DNA of 29,927 bases from Mobilitalea sp. GTDB taxonomy: Bacteria; Bacillota_A; Clostridia; Lachnospirales; Lachnospiraceae. Under the pieces are notes generated by a model. The model saw only the letters and a program-made list of their open reading frames with translations, searched no databases and was not told the origin of the DNA. The stretch is from positions 1-29,927 of the forward strand of contig JARKQP010000733.1 of assembly GCA_029974875.1 (NCBI GenBank). The letters run 5' to 3'. Position numbers and translations under genes: made by a program. Positions 8,523-17,143 of the stretch are shown here, piece after piece (position 1 is the stretch's first letter; each line of letters starts with the position of its first letter).

Positions 8523-9860
8523 CTACTTTCCTTGCTCTTCTTTTACGTTTTGCTGTAAAGCAGCTTTCTGGCTCCCATCCCTGTATTCCTGCGGGGTAAG
8601 ACCGACATACCGCTTAAAGGTCCTTGAAAAATGCGCCGCTGAATCATAGCCCACCATGGCGGAAATCTGGCTGATTTTCCTGGCGCTTTCACGAAGGAGA
8701 TGGCGGGCTTTGTCCATACGTGACTGCAGAATAACCTCAGTGATGTTGTGGCCGGTCAATTCCTTGAACTTACGGGAAAGATAGGCGGGATTCAGATACA
8801 TATGCTCTGACAATGCCGTCAGGGATAAGTCCGCATTTAAGTTATGCTGGATATATTGCAGCAATCTTTCCACAAAAAAACAGCCGTCCCAAGGTACCCC
8901 GTTCTCGCCGGAAGCATTCTCTACTTCGCCAGGAAAAAGCAGTGAACCTCCGGAAAAATAGGTAATGGTCGCCATAGCGATTTCCGAGTTCTCCCGCAAA
9001 TAAGTGGTCGTAACATACCGGATATGCGTAAAACGGCGCGGAATTTCCTCCCAGCCGACGGGTTCGGGATCAAACACAAAGGTAAGATGGATGTTCAATA
9101 CAGTTTTACACGCCTCTTGGATTTGCTCAGCAAATCCGGTTATGGCTGCCCGGGCATGCTCTTCATTTCCTTCTACAACCGACTGCATCATCCACAAGAC
9201 CAATTGCCTGTCTACTTTTACTTCTTCGCAATGGACCGCATGGCCGACCTTATCACGGACGATCCAGCCTATCTTTGCCAGCAGCTCATCCGTTAAGGGC
9301 TTGTTCATATGGCCTACCATCAGCAGAACCGGGTTCCTGGCACATAAAGAAAGACCCAGGCTCTCCAGTTCCCCTTGTAAATACCCAGCCTCCGGCGCAC
9401 CTCCCACCACAAGGCTGCGCAAAAAGTCCACGGTCTGCCGCCTGACCGGAAACACGGCAGGGATGGTCGTCAACGCAGCCTCCCTGCGGATGCTTTGTAT
9501 GCACTCTTGAACCGCTTCTGCTAAAACATCGTCGCCTTCGTTTTTCAAAATAAAACGAAATGCCCCATATCTCAGAGCCTGGTAAGCATAGTCAAATTCA
9601 TTGTACCCCGTGAGAAAAATAACGCGGCAGGAGGGCCACTTAGCATGAATCTCCCTCAGTAAGTCTATGCCGGACATCCCTGGCATCTGAATATCTGTAA
9701 CCACGATATCATATACATGGCTGTTCAGCAGTGCCAGCGCTTCGGGGGCGGAGTATGCCTTGCTCACCTCAAGCATGGGTTCCTCCAGCCCTTCCAGCAT
9801 ATAGGCCAAACTATCAGTAATAAAATCCTCGTCGTCCACGACCATCAATCTATATATCAT
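8523..9860 (-). CDS. AraC-type response regulator, YesN family
   Basis: This is a 445-residue protein when started at the ATG at 9860, which has GGAGGGAAGCT just upstream. An upstream in-frame ATG at 9977 would overlap the kinase gene and add 39 residues that are not part of a receiver domain. The receiver domain (1-120) has the acidic pocket D9-D10 and the phosphoacceptor D56 in VVTDIQMPGMSG. The middle part has no clear catalytic motif. The C-terminal ~100 residues form an AraC double helix-turn-helix, including LSLTALSEHMYLNPAYLSRK and SAHFSRTFKRYVGLTPQEYR. It is the partner of the sensor kinase 23 bases upstream and presumably activates the adjacent transport and hydrolase genes. Confidence 0.92.
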   Translation of the reverse strand: MIYRLMVVDDEDFITDSLAYMLEGLEEPMLEVSKAYSAPEALALLNSHVYDIVVTDIQMPGMSGIDLLREIHAKWPSCRVIFLTGYNEFDYAYQALRYGAFRFILKNEGDDVLAEAVQECIQSIRREAALTTIPAVFPVRRQTVDFLRSLVVGGAPEAGYLQGELESLGLSLCARNPVLLMVGHMNKPLTDELLAKIGWIVRDKVGHAVHCEEVKVDRQLVLWMMQSVVEGNEEHARAAITGFAEQIQEACKTVLNIHLTFVFDPEPVGWEEIPRRFTHIRYVTTTYLRENSEIAMATITYFSGGSLLFPGEVENASGENGVPWDGCFFVERLLQYIQHNLNADLSLTALSEHMYLNPAYLSRKFKELTGHNITEVILQSRMDKARHLLRESARKISQISAMVGYDSAAHFSRTFKRYVGLTPQEYRDGSQKAALQQNVKEEQGK

Positions 9861-9883
9861 AGCTTCCCTCCTCCGACTATATC

Positions 9884-11650
9884 TTATGACCTTGGCTGTT
9901 GTGATGATGCCTGCAATGACAGGGTCAGCGTGAAGCGCACCCCGCCGCCCGGAGGCGTGGAAATAGACAGGCCGCATCCATCGCCAAACCTGGCCCGCAC
10001 CCGCTGATGAATATTGATGATACCTGTGCGCTCGGTTTCGGAATGGGGCTGCGTGTCCAGCTTGCGCTCTAAGGCGGCCTTTTCCTCCGGCGTAAGGCCA
10101 GGACCGTTATCTTCTACCTGCACCCGCAGCAGCCCCGCGGCTTCGTCCGGCTCATACCAAACATGCAGAAATCCGCCCTCCACCACGTCCCGCAGGCCGT
10201 GGCCAAAAGCGTTTTCCAGCAAGGGCTGCAAAATCAGGCGGGGTACCATTAATCCGGCATAGGCTTCGGGCAGAGGCTCAAAATTGGCTGAAAGCCTTTT
10301 TCTAAACCGCACCAGTTGGATCTGCATATAACTACGGGCGTGACCGTCCTCTGCCCGCAGCTCCACCTCCATTTTCGCGTTCCGGGTGATATAGCGGTAG
10401 TAATCGGACAGGTAGGTGAGGAATTTCGTGATATTTTCATAGTCCTCATCCTTCGCCATACGGTATAAAATAAAAAAGCTGTTGTGCAAAAAGTGAGGGT
10501 TGATTTGCGCCTGCAGCTGGCGCAAGTCCGCCTCCTGGGTCAATGTGCGCTGGCGGACGTTGATCTCCATCATGTTTTCCAAGGAGGCAACCATCTGGTT
10601 GAAGGCTTCGTACAGGTAACTGAACTCATCGTTTCCTCCATGCTCAATCTTTACATCCAGCTGCATGCGTTCCACTTGGGTTAATGCCGCCACCAGCCGT
10701 TTAACGGGCCTGTTAAGGATCCGGTTGGTAAACCAGAAATAAGTGCCTACCAGAACACCGGCGATGACAGTAAATAGAATAAACAGCAAGCGGTAATGCT
10801 CAAGCTCCCCATAAAGAATTTCTGTAGGCACATAGGTATACAGCTCACCATTCAGATAGGCCGAGGGGATCCGGATCGCCAGGAATTTGTCCCCCGACAA
10901 AGATGTCAATGTACGGGTAAAGGTCATCCGTCCCGAGGCCTTCTCATCCTGGAAGGAATCCGCGGTTTTTTTGTCCAGGCCGATATCATTACCTACGAGG
11001 AGCCGGAAATCCTTCCCTGAGAGTTGGAATAGGGTACCGGATTCCGGATACATATTGAAGCCCAGCATTTCTTCCGCAATTTTCTCGCTAGACAGACGAA
11101 TCGCTAAAATGTAGGTGGGAGGAATGTCGGAAAAACGGGGATTGGCCGGATAAGCGGCACACAGGTACAATTCACCTTCATGTTCAATCAAAGTGGATGC
11201 AGAGTCGTACACCAATTCCTGTAAAAGCCCCTCCCAATCCTCCTTCATGGGGTCGACTCCCCGTTGGGCCGAGATCATGTGCGGCAATTGGGGCATCCAA
11301 AGTATCACGTCCGCAATATATGTGGAGCTGTCATAAACTGTATTCAGCCTTTTTTGGATAGCCAGCAGATTTTTCACACGTTCCTGCACCGTCATAATAG
11401 AGGAAGCGTTCGCATAATAGTATAAATCATCATCGTTCAAGCATTCTTGATGAACCTGCTTTATACGGCGGATCTCGTTTTCCAATGTATTCATAAAGAA
11501 AGTGGAACGGGTATACATCGACTGGGTAATTTCCCGGTTCGTAAGGGTATGGCCCCATTGGTACAGTCCAAAGCCCAGCATATATAAAGGCATAATCACT
11601 ACGACAAGCGCAATGATGATTACACTGAAAACCGAACGTTTCTTTTTCAT
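9884..11650 (-). CDS. sensor histidine kinase, YesM family
   Basis: This is a 588-residue protein when started at the ATG at 11650. The ATG four codons earlier (11662) overlaps the GGAGGTG ribosome binding site. The order is: membrane segment 1 (about 8-30), a large extracytoplasmic sensing region, membrane segment 2 (about 285-310, LLFILFTVIAGVLVGTYFWF), HAMP (to about 365), the dimerisation domain with phosphoacceptor His in QINPHFLHNSF (near 390), and a HATPase domain with LLENAFGHG, VEDNGPGL and GIINIHQRV. It would sense an external sugar, or the loaded binding protein, and phosphorylate the AraC-type regulator encoded next. Its own predicted promoter suggests that it opens the transporter operon. 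Confidence 0.92.
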   Translation of the reverse strand: MKKKRSVFSVIIIALVVVIMPLYMLGFGLYQWGHTLTNREITQSMYTRSTFFMNTLENEIRRIKQVHQECLNDDDLYYYANASSIMTVQERVKNLLAIQKRLNTVYDSSTYIADVILWMPQLPHMISAQRGVDPMKEDWEGLLQELVYDSASTLIEHEGELYLCAAYPANPRFSDIPPTYILAIRLSSEKIAEEMLGFNMYPESGTLFQLSGKDFRLLVGNDIGLDKKTADSFQDEKASGRMTFTRTLTSLSGDKFLAIRIPSAYLNGELYTYVPTEILYGELEHYRLLFILFTVIAGVLVGTYFWFTNRILNRPVKRLVAALTQVERMQLDVKIEHGGNDEFSYLYEAFNQMVASLENMMEINVRQRTLTQEADLRQLQAQINPHFLHNSFFILYRMAKDEDYENITKFLTYLSDYYRYITRNAKMEVELRAEDGHARSYMQIQLVRFRKRLSANFEPLPEAYAGLMVPRLILQPLLENAFGHGLRDVVEGGFLHVWYEPDEAAGLLRVQVEDNGPGLTPEEKAALERKLDTQPHSETERTGIINIHQRVRARFGDGCGLSISTPPGGGVRFTLTLSLQASSQQPRS

Positions 11651-11691
11651 AGGCACCTCCATCTGTAATCAAGGAAATATGGCTTAAAAAA

Positions 11692-11720
11692 AGTATAATA
11701 CAGGCTTTATCCAAACACAA
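11692..11720 (-). promoter_or_regulatory. predicted promoter of the kinase-regulator-transporter operon
   Basis: On the minus strand TTGTGT (11715-11720) and TATACT (11692-11697) are exactly 17 bases apart, about 40 bases upstream of the kinase start codon. Confidence 0.55.
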
Positions 11721-11757
11721 GAAAAGAGACGGGAATGTGGGTGTAGATATGAGGGCA

Positions 11758-13848
11758 TTACAATTCGTCCTCGGGTCCGTAAGCCCCTTCGTCGGCAAAT
11801 ACCAACTTACAGCTGGAAAAGTCCCCCTCCAACGGCAAAGCGATTCCCCGGTTCATCAATGTGCTGCCGGCATATGTCCTTCCGCCCTCTAAGCGGTAAA
11901 TATGATCCTCCTTCAGTCCCCGCAGGCGAAGCGGAGCCTGCTTGTCACCAAAACTCTGGGAGTGCAGGAAAGCAAAAACGACGGACTGTTCCTTATATAC
12001 ATATTGTACGGCAGCAAAGCCGCTAGTTGGAGATGCCAGGCGATATAACCCGCCCAACTGCACAGTCTCGCGGATTTGCTTGTATTCCGCAATATACCGC
12101 TTGTATTCCGCCAAAGTTTCAGCATCCAGCTTGCCAATATCCGCGCCGATGCCCAGGGGGCCGCACATGGCTGAATGAAATTTGTAAGCGACGGAGCAAC
12201 GCCCCAAACGCCCGCCATGTTCCGGCGTATCGGTCACCCAGCAGGTCATGGTGGCCGGAGCATAGAATTGGGTAAAGCCCTCTTGGATAAAAAGGCGGTC
12301 ATAGGGATCGGTGTTGTCGCTGGGCCAGAAGGTATCCGCCCATTGCAAAGCTCCCATGTCCACACGGCCACCGCCGCCGCTGCAGCTTTCTAAAGCGACA
12401 TGGGGAAAAGTCTCCCGCAGCCAGGCCCATATTTCGTAGAGGGCTTCCACATGGGCGCGGCGCTTCTTTCCGTTGCCCGTGGCGTCCTCTCCAGCGACAT
12501 CCGTAATAGCACGGTTCATGTCCCACTTAAGGTATTGGATGTCATGCCGGGAGAGCAGCTTTCTGAGAAACTCTTTTACATAAGCCTTTACCTGGGGCAA
12601 AGAAAAATCCAGGACATACTGATTGCGGGCGGTCATCGGTTCCACCCCTGGAATGTGATAGATCCAATCCGGATGGCTCCGGTACAAATTGCTGTCGGGA
12701 TTTACGGCCTCCGGTTCTACCCAGATGCCGAATGCCATGTTTAGGCGCTTCACTTCGTCAATCAGCTCCTCCAGCCCATTAGGAAACTTTTCCCCATTCA
12801 CTTCCCAGTCGCCAAGCCCGGCGGTATCGCTGTGCCGCTGGCCAAACCACCCATCGTCTACTACAAAAAGCTCCACACCCATTTCGGCTGCGCGCCGGGC
12901 CAGTTTTTTCTGTGATTCCACATTGACGGCAAAGGCCGTAGCTTCCCAGGAATTATACAGTACGGGGCGCACCTCTGGCGTTCGGATCACTTGGGATATC
13001 TGAAAACTATGTAACAGACGGCTCATGCCTCCAAAGCCGTCGGCAGAGAACCCGCCATAAAACACAGGCGTAGAAAGAGCGGTTCCTCCGGGCAGGATCT
13101 CCGCCCCATCAAAATCATTACGTCCCGCCAATATATGCGTATTGCCAAAAGCCGTTTGTTCCACGCAGATCTTCCAGTTTCCGCTGTAGGCCAACAGACC
13201 AAACCAAACATCTCCCGTTTCCTCCATCGCATGCTCATGCAGGGCAAAGGAAGGATTAAAATGTGGTCCAGGAATGCCGCGTATCGATTGTAATTCAATT
13301 GTGCCCGGCGCAAGCTCCCTGTCCTGAATCTGACATTCTCCCGCCCATTTGCCTGTAAGGTAACGCAGGAATCCACCGCGGAACAGGGGTAACGTAAAGC
13401 ATCCGCTGAAAAACCGCTGCACGTCTAAAGGTCCGCCGCTGTTTTTCAGTGTTGCCCGGCGGCCGATGATGTCGAATTCTTCGTATACGGTGTACTCCAA
13501 AAGCAGCTCCAGCCCTTTACGGGGTTCCAGAAAAGTGATGAACAGGCGGTTGTCCTCCACATGGTACGATCCAAAATGGAAAAACAGCGCATTCTGCCCC
13601 TTTTCTCCGGCAATGAGAGCCGGCTGCGTGAATATCCGGCCATTATACGAGGAAAATTCTTGGCGCTCCTGCCAAAGATCCGGATCAAAAGAACTATGGA
13701 ACCACTTCTCTTCTGCTTCAATGTCTTCCGCCCGGATGGTTCCACCCCAGTATAAATTATACAGCCCCTCCTTTCCATGCCGCAAAACCATAGTCGTTTT
13801 GCGGGTGGAAAGAACAAACTGTCTTTTTTCAGCATTATAAACAATCAT
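11758..13848 (-). CDS. GH36 alpha-galactosidase
   Basis: This 696-residue protein is of the usual length for group I GH36 enzymes. An N-terminal beta-supersandwich (to about residue 290) precedes the catalytic barrel. Barrel motifs include ELFVVDDGWFGQR (326-338), GIWVEPEAVNPDS (374-386), YLKWDMNR (439-446) with the nucleophile D443, LESCSGGGGR (486-495) and WPSDNTDP (508-515) with the acid/base D511. It hydrolyses terminal alpha-1,6-galactose from raffinose-family sugars, melibiose and similar substrates. There is no signal peptide, so it is cytoplasmic and acts on imported sugar. A GGAGGTG ribosome binding site precedes the ATG. A terminator-like hairpin and a possible promoter lie just upstream, so it may be transcribed separately from the GH97 gene before it. 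Confidence 0.95.
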   Translation of the reverse strand: MIVYNAEKRQFVLSTRKTTMVLRHGKEGLYNLYWGGTIRAEDIEAEEKWFHSSFDPDLWQERQEFSSYNGRIFTQPALIAGEKGQNALFFHFGSYHVEDNRLFITFLEPRKGLELLLEYTVYEEFDIIGRRATLKNSGGPLDVQRFFSGCFTLPLFRGGFLRYLTGKWAGECQIQDRELAPGTIELQSIRGIPGPHFNPSFALHEHAMEETGDVWFGLLAYSGNWKICVEQTAFGNTHILAGRNDFDGAEILPGGTALSTPVFYGGFSADGFGGMSRLLHSFQISQVIRTPEVRPVLYNSWEATAFAVNVESQKKLARRAAEMGVELFVVDDGWFGQRHSDTAGLGDWEVNGEKFPNGLEELIDEVKRLNMAFGIWVEPEAVNPDSNLYRSHPDWIYHIPGVEPMTARNQYVLDFSLPQVKAYVKEFLRKLLSRHDIQYLKWDMNRAITDVAGEDATGNGKKRRAHVEALYEIWAWLRETFPHVALESCSGGGGRVDMGALQWADTFWPSDNTDPYDRLFIQEGFTQFYAPATMTCWVTDTPEHGGRLGRCSVAYKFHSAMCGPLGIGADIGKLDAETLAEYKRYIAEYKQIRETVQLGGLYRLASPTSGFAAVQYVYKEQSVVFAFLHSQSFGDKQAPLRLRGLKEDHIYRLEGGRTYAGSTLMNRGIALPLEGDFSSCKLVFADEGAYGPEDEL

Positions 13849-13881
13849 AGCCTTTACACCTCCACCACCATAATAGCCACA

Positions 13882-13910
13882 CTATTATTGTTTTTCATAT
13901 TTAATTACAA
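13882..13910 (-). promoter_or_regulatory. possible promoter of the GH36 gene
   Basis: On the minus strand TTGTAA (13905-13910) and TAATAG (13882-13887) are 17 bases apart, immediately past the preceding terminator and about 35 bases before the GH36 start. The -10 match is weak. Confidence 0.35.
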
Positions 13911-13957
13911 CAAAAGGGGCTGTTGCGGATGATAAATTATCGCCAACAGCCTCCTTT
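13909..13957 (-). terminator. terminator after the first GH97 gene
   Basis: A long stem with two single-base bulges pairs 13913-13927 with 13941-13957. Read on the minus strand its core is GGCTGTT paired with AACAGCC. It is followed by TTTTGTTGTAATT. It separates the first GH97 gene from GH36, either fully or partly. Confidence 0.7.
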
Positions 13958-13998
13958 GTATCGCACTAACTGTATCTACTAAAAAATATGGCCTAAAC

Positions 13999-16245
13999 TT
14001 AAATAAGGATGCCGATCTTATCAATATCAGGTGCCCAGTCCGTATGATACAAGCGGATGGTATTGCTTCCCGCATTCAAAGCCATGGATGTGGGCAGGAT
14101 CCTTACGGTATTCCAGCTGCCCGACCCATATGCGATTTCCAAATCGTACCCGGTTCCGCCGTTTATACTGCAGCTGATCGTCCTTGGGTCACCGGCTAAA
14201 TAATACAGCCGCACCTTGTATACATCTGTTCTTGGCACATTTACGGTAAAGATAACCTCACCAGTATACCCTAAATATCCAACTTTCTTCCCGCCGGAAC
14301 AATTAGCGCAATCGGAAATAGCTGCTGCACCGACCAAAGTAGCGTTCTCCGCCTCATAAGCAGTATAGGGATCAACCGGCATGCTCGGCACAGTTGTTTT
14401 TGAAATAAAGACAGCGCAGCCGCCGCTTCCAAGCATGGGTATCGTCAAGGTAGAAGAAGAATTTACTGTTTGGATCTCCTTAACGAGGAAATCCAGGGAG
14501 GCTCCATCCTTGTAAATATACGCCGTATAATTTCCGCTTCCCAAATTTAGTTCGGACAGTTGAAGGACAGCCGACCTGGCAGTAGTGGTCATCGCGCCAA
14601 TACACCAGTCCGCACCTTTCCGACGGGCCATAATTACATAGCTGCCAGGGAAGCCTTCCAAAACCTTCGTTTCATCCCAGGCGGCTTGAACGACGCTGAG
14701 GAATTCAGTCCCCTTCCAAGCCGCATATACATCTATGGAATCTGCAAAGTGCTGCAGCCCGGATTCAAAAACGACAGACTGTGCCAATTGGTGTCCTTGT
14801 GTTGTATTTTTATTTCTGTTGCTTAGGGCAACAGGAGTATAGTCCATAGATCCTACTACATTCCTCGTGAACGGCAGGGCACAGTTATGGGCAGCTGTAT
14901 TTACAGGCGGCCAATAAAGCCAATAATGCTCATTTCCTGATACGGCTTCCGTGGTGATGAGATTGGGCCAAGTCCGCTCTTCGCCACCGGGCTTTGTCGT
15001 GCTGTGTAAAGACAACAGGAGGCCGAGGCTTGCGCAATAGGAAGCCATTTCTTCCATGAAGGCCATGCCAATCTGCGAGTCCTTCTCAATGATATCAATT
15101 TTGATGCCTGCGACCCCCCAATCGGCCCATGTCTTGATATTCATCAGACTGGATCCATAGGGCGACCACAGTTCATAAGAAGCCCAAAGGATGATGCTAA
15201 CCCCTTTTCCCGCGGCGTATGTGCAGAGTTGCTCAACCGTCCCATCGGTCCAATAAACCCAACCGGCATCCACTGTCACGTATTCCCAACCCATCGCTGC
15301 TGCAAAATCAACATATTCCTTTTGCTGTTGATAGCACATCTTCCGTTGAATAGAATTCGGTGATAGGTTATCCGCCTCGGTGAAGGAGTAGGTACTCCAC
15401 CATGACCATGCCACCCTTCCGGGTTTGATCCAACTGGTATCGGCAATTTTTGATGCCGGATTCACATTCTGCGCCAAAGACGAGTTGACCAAATCATTCA
15501 AATTGTCGGCAATGATCACTGCTCTCCACGGGGACTGGAAGGGCAGGGCGACCTGTACCCGGTTGCCTAATTTAGCTTGATCCGGATCCGGTGCATGAAC
15601 AAACTTAAGGTGACCGCCAATATTACCTTTCAGGACAGAGGGACAGTAGGTTGCGTTCGAATTTAGGACATTTGCTTCTGTAAACAATGCCCACACAAGA
15701 TTATTATAGGTGGCCAGGAAAGGCATAGCCAGCTTCTCCACCGCAGTACCCGCACCATAATACTGGAATTGGGTTTCATAGTTGACTACCCAGGATTGTC
15801 CCCAGCCACCGATACCTGTGGGGATATTGTACTCCGTATATTCTGTTTCGATATAGGTTCCGCCCGGGCCTGCGATATAGTATCTGAAAGCAACGCCATC
15901 ATTGTAGACCCGGATAATGATTTTCAGCTGACGTGTTCCCTTTTGGACAACATACTCCCTTTGTACGGGATTGTCGACACAAAGGCTCTTTTTACCAGCC
16001 GGCAGACTATACGTATTGTTCCACGTTGTGGTGCCAGTAGAGACAAAGCTTAAACCACCTTGAAAATCCGCTTCCGTTATGTTCACCCCCATGGCGGATG
16101 GCGCAAGAATCTGGGTGGTGTTATATGTAACAGAATGAAATAATTGACCATCCTCCAAATAGATGACATGGGAAATCTTTCCGTCAGGTGAGGTGGTCGT
16201 ATACAAATTTGTTTGCGCCCTTTCCGAGCCAGATAATGTTGTCAT
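13999..16245 (-). CDS. GH97-family glycosidase with C-terminal CBM6/35-like domain
   Basis: This 748-residue protein has GH97 motifs TSPDGKISHV (18-27), LPFQSPWR (234-241), DTSWIKPGRVAWSWW (269-283), VTVDAGW (323-329), GIKIDII (380-386) and SMDYTPVALSNRN. D384 is the predicted nucleophile and E433 or E439 the acid/base, pointing to a retaining alpha-galactosidase-type enzyme. From about residue 618 (YEAENATLVG, SGGKKVGYLGYTGEV) a carbohydrate-binding module of CBM6/CBM35 type is appended. It has no signal peptide. It shares its layout with the other GH97 enzyme of the module, but the two are clearly diverged, so they probably differ in specificity. GGAGGAG precedes the ATG. The gene looks less GC-rich than the genes from 2110 to 13848. 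Confidence 0.87.
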   Translation of the reverse strand: MTTLSGSERAQTNLYTTTSPDGKISHVIYLEDGQLFHSVTYNTTQILAPSAMGVNITEADFQGGLSFVSTGTTTWNNTYSLPAGKKSLCVDNPVQREYVVQKGTRQLKIIIRVYNDGVAFRYYIAGPGGTYIETEYTEYNIPTGIGGWGQSWVVNYETQFQYYGAGTAVEKLAMPFLATYNNLVWALFTEANVLNSNATYCPSVLKGNIGGHLKFVHAPDPDQAKLGNRVQVALPFQSPWRAVIIADNLNDLVNSSLAQNVNPASKIADTSWIKPGRVAWSWWSTYSFTEADNLSPNSIQRKMCYQQQKEYVDFAAAMGWEYVTVDAGWVYWTDGTVEQLCTYAAGKGVSIILWASYELWSPYGSSLMNIKTWADWGVAGIKIDIIEKDSQIGMAFMEEMASYCASLGLLLSLHSTTKPGGEERTWPNLITTEAVSGNEHYWLYWPPVNTAAHNCALPFTRNVVGSMDYTPVALSNRNKNTTQGHQLAQSVVFESGLQHFADSIDVYAAWKGTEFLSVVQAAWDETKVLEGFPGSYVIMARRKGADWCIGAMTTTARSAVLQLSELNLGSGNYTAYIYKDGASLDFLVKEIQTVNSSSTLTIPMLGSGGCAVFISKTTVPSMPVDPYTAYEAENATLVGAAAISDCANCSGGKKVGYLGYTGEVIFTVNVPRTDVYKVRLYYLAGDPRTISCSINGGTGYDLEIAYGSGSWNTVRILPTSMALNAGSNTIRLYHTDWAPDIDKIGILI

Positions 16246-16284
16246 TGCCTTCTCCTCCTTAATAATTAATTTTACCGACTGCTG

Positions 16285-16312
16285 TTATAAATCAGTACCA
16301 GTTTATAAATCA
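16285..16312 (-). repeat. paired 10-bp direct repeat upstream of the first GH97 gene
   Basis: TTATAAATCA occurs twice (16285-16294 and 16303-16312) with an 18-base period, 40-70 bases upstream of the GH97 start codon. AraC-type regulators often bind paired direct repeats, so this is a candidate site for the response regulator encoded in the module. That assignment is inference. Confidence 0.35.
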
Positions 16313-16408
16313 CATACAGTATATTTTATTCTTACTATAATGATATCAGGAGTGGCCCGTAAAGTTCTATAGCAATTATTTTACCTTTCTTGCTCTCTTT
16401 ATACATCT

Positions 16409-16436
16409 TCTATATGCTACCATTATTATACATCAA
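16409..16436 (-). promoter_or_regulatory. possible promoter of the first GH97 gene
   Basis: On the minus strand TTGATG (16431-16436) and TATAGA (16409-16414) are 16 bases apart. The -35 box is in repeat copy B, at the same position as the -35 box of the PAS-GGDEF-like gene in copy A. The predicted leader is about 155 bases. Confidence 0.35.
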
Positions 16437-16583
16437 AATACCCATGTATTCAATTTTTAATCCGCTTGTCCATTGCCGAAACCTACAAGGTTTTACAGAT
16501 CTTTTTTACCCTTATGTACATCTTGCATACACGTAATTTCGTATATATGTGGATTGTTGTTAATTATTTTTGTAGATTTTTTA
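16424..16583. repeat. direct repeat copy B (about 160 bp), hyd upstream region
   Basis: This is the partner of 1807-1966, in the same orientation. It lies between the divergent GH97 gene and the hyd operon and ends two bases into the palindrome that overlaps the hyd -10 box. Copy A has no counterpart of that palindrome. This copy is therefore probably the one in functional context. Confidence 0.9.
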
Positions 16584-16601
16584 ACACACTTGTGTTATAA
16601 T
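16582..16601 (+). promoter_or_regulatory. hyd operon promoter with overlapping palindrome
   Basis: An extended -10 element TGTTATAAT (16593-16601) lies about 47 bases before the hydC start codon. A weak -35 match, TAGATT, is 17 bases upstream of the TATAAT. A perfect palindrome TAACACA-CT-TGTGTTA (16582-16597) overlaps the -10 box, so a repressor bound there would block transcription. It does not match the Rex consensus in orientation. Confidence 0.65.
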
Positions 16602-16647
16602 GTCACTGTTTGTGTGGCGACACGATTTTATTCAAGGAGGTTTTAAA

Positions 16648-17142
16648 ATGGGAATGCAAAGTAGTACAGTCCCTTTTGCAGGAACAAAGGAGCAGGAAGC
16701 TGCCCTTTTAGAGATCATTTCCGAACATCAGAATGACAAGGGTGCTCTAATGCCCATATTGCAGAAGGCACAAGAAATCTATGGCTATCTTCCAATCGAA
16801 GTTCAGACTATCATTTCCGACGAAATGAATGTACCGTTGGAGAAAGTTTATGGCATCGTAACATTCTATTCACAGTTCTCCCTTAACCCTAAGGGCAAAT
16901 TCAACATTTCAGTCTGTCTGGGAACTGCCTGCTATGTAAAAGGCTCCGGCGACATTTTCAACAAGCTCCAGGAATTACTCGGAGTTGAGGATGGCGGCTG
17001 TACTGAGGACGGCAAGTTTTCACTTGAGTCCTGCCGTTGCATCGGTGCATGCGGGCTTGCTCCTGTATTAACCGTTAACGAGGATGTCTATGGTAAGCTA
17101 GGCGTTGATGACCTAGAAGGCATCTTAAAGAAATACGAATAA
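16648..17142 (+). CDS. hydC: NuoE-like [2Fe-2S] subunit of bifurcating hydrogenase (HydC)
   Basis: This is a 164-residue protein when started at the ATG at 16648, which follows AAGGAGG. The earlier in-frame ATG at 16600 overlaps the promoter -10 box and is rejected. The N-terminal helical part (about 10-75) includes ALMPILQKAQEIYGYLP. The C-terminal thioredoxin-fold ferredoxin domain has [2Fe-2S] ligands C90 and C95 (CLGTAC) and C131 and C135 (CIGAC). It is the HydC/NuoE electron-transfer subunit that works with the NuoF-like and [FeFe] subunits. It opens the hyd operon and its stop is one base before the next start. Confidence 0.93.
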   Translation: MGMQSSTVPFAGTKEQEAALLEIISEHQNDKGALMPILQKAQEIYGYLPIEVQTIISDEMNVPLEKVYGIVTFYSQFSLNPKGKFNISVCLGTACYVKGSGDIFNKLQELLGVEDGGCTEDGKFSLESCRCIGACGLAPVLTVNEDVYGKLGVDDLEGILKKYE

Positions 17143-17143
17143 T

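Noticed and set aside
16548..16580. Rex operator in the hyd upstream region
   Set aside because: TTGTTAA is present as one half-site, but the second half (TTAACAA at the right spacing) is absent.
1807..16583. Integrative element with attachment sites
   Set aside because: The repeats are far longer than typical att cores, and no integrase, excisionase or tRNA target is present.
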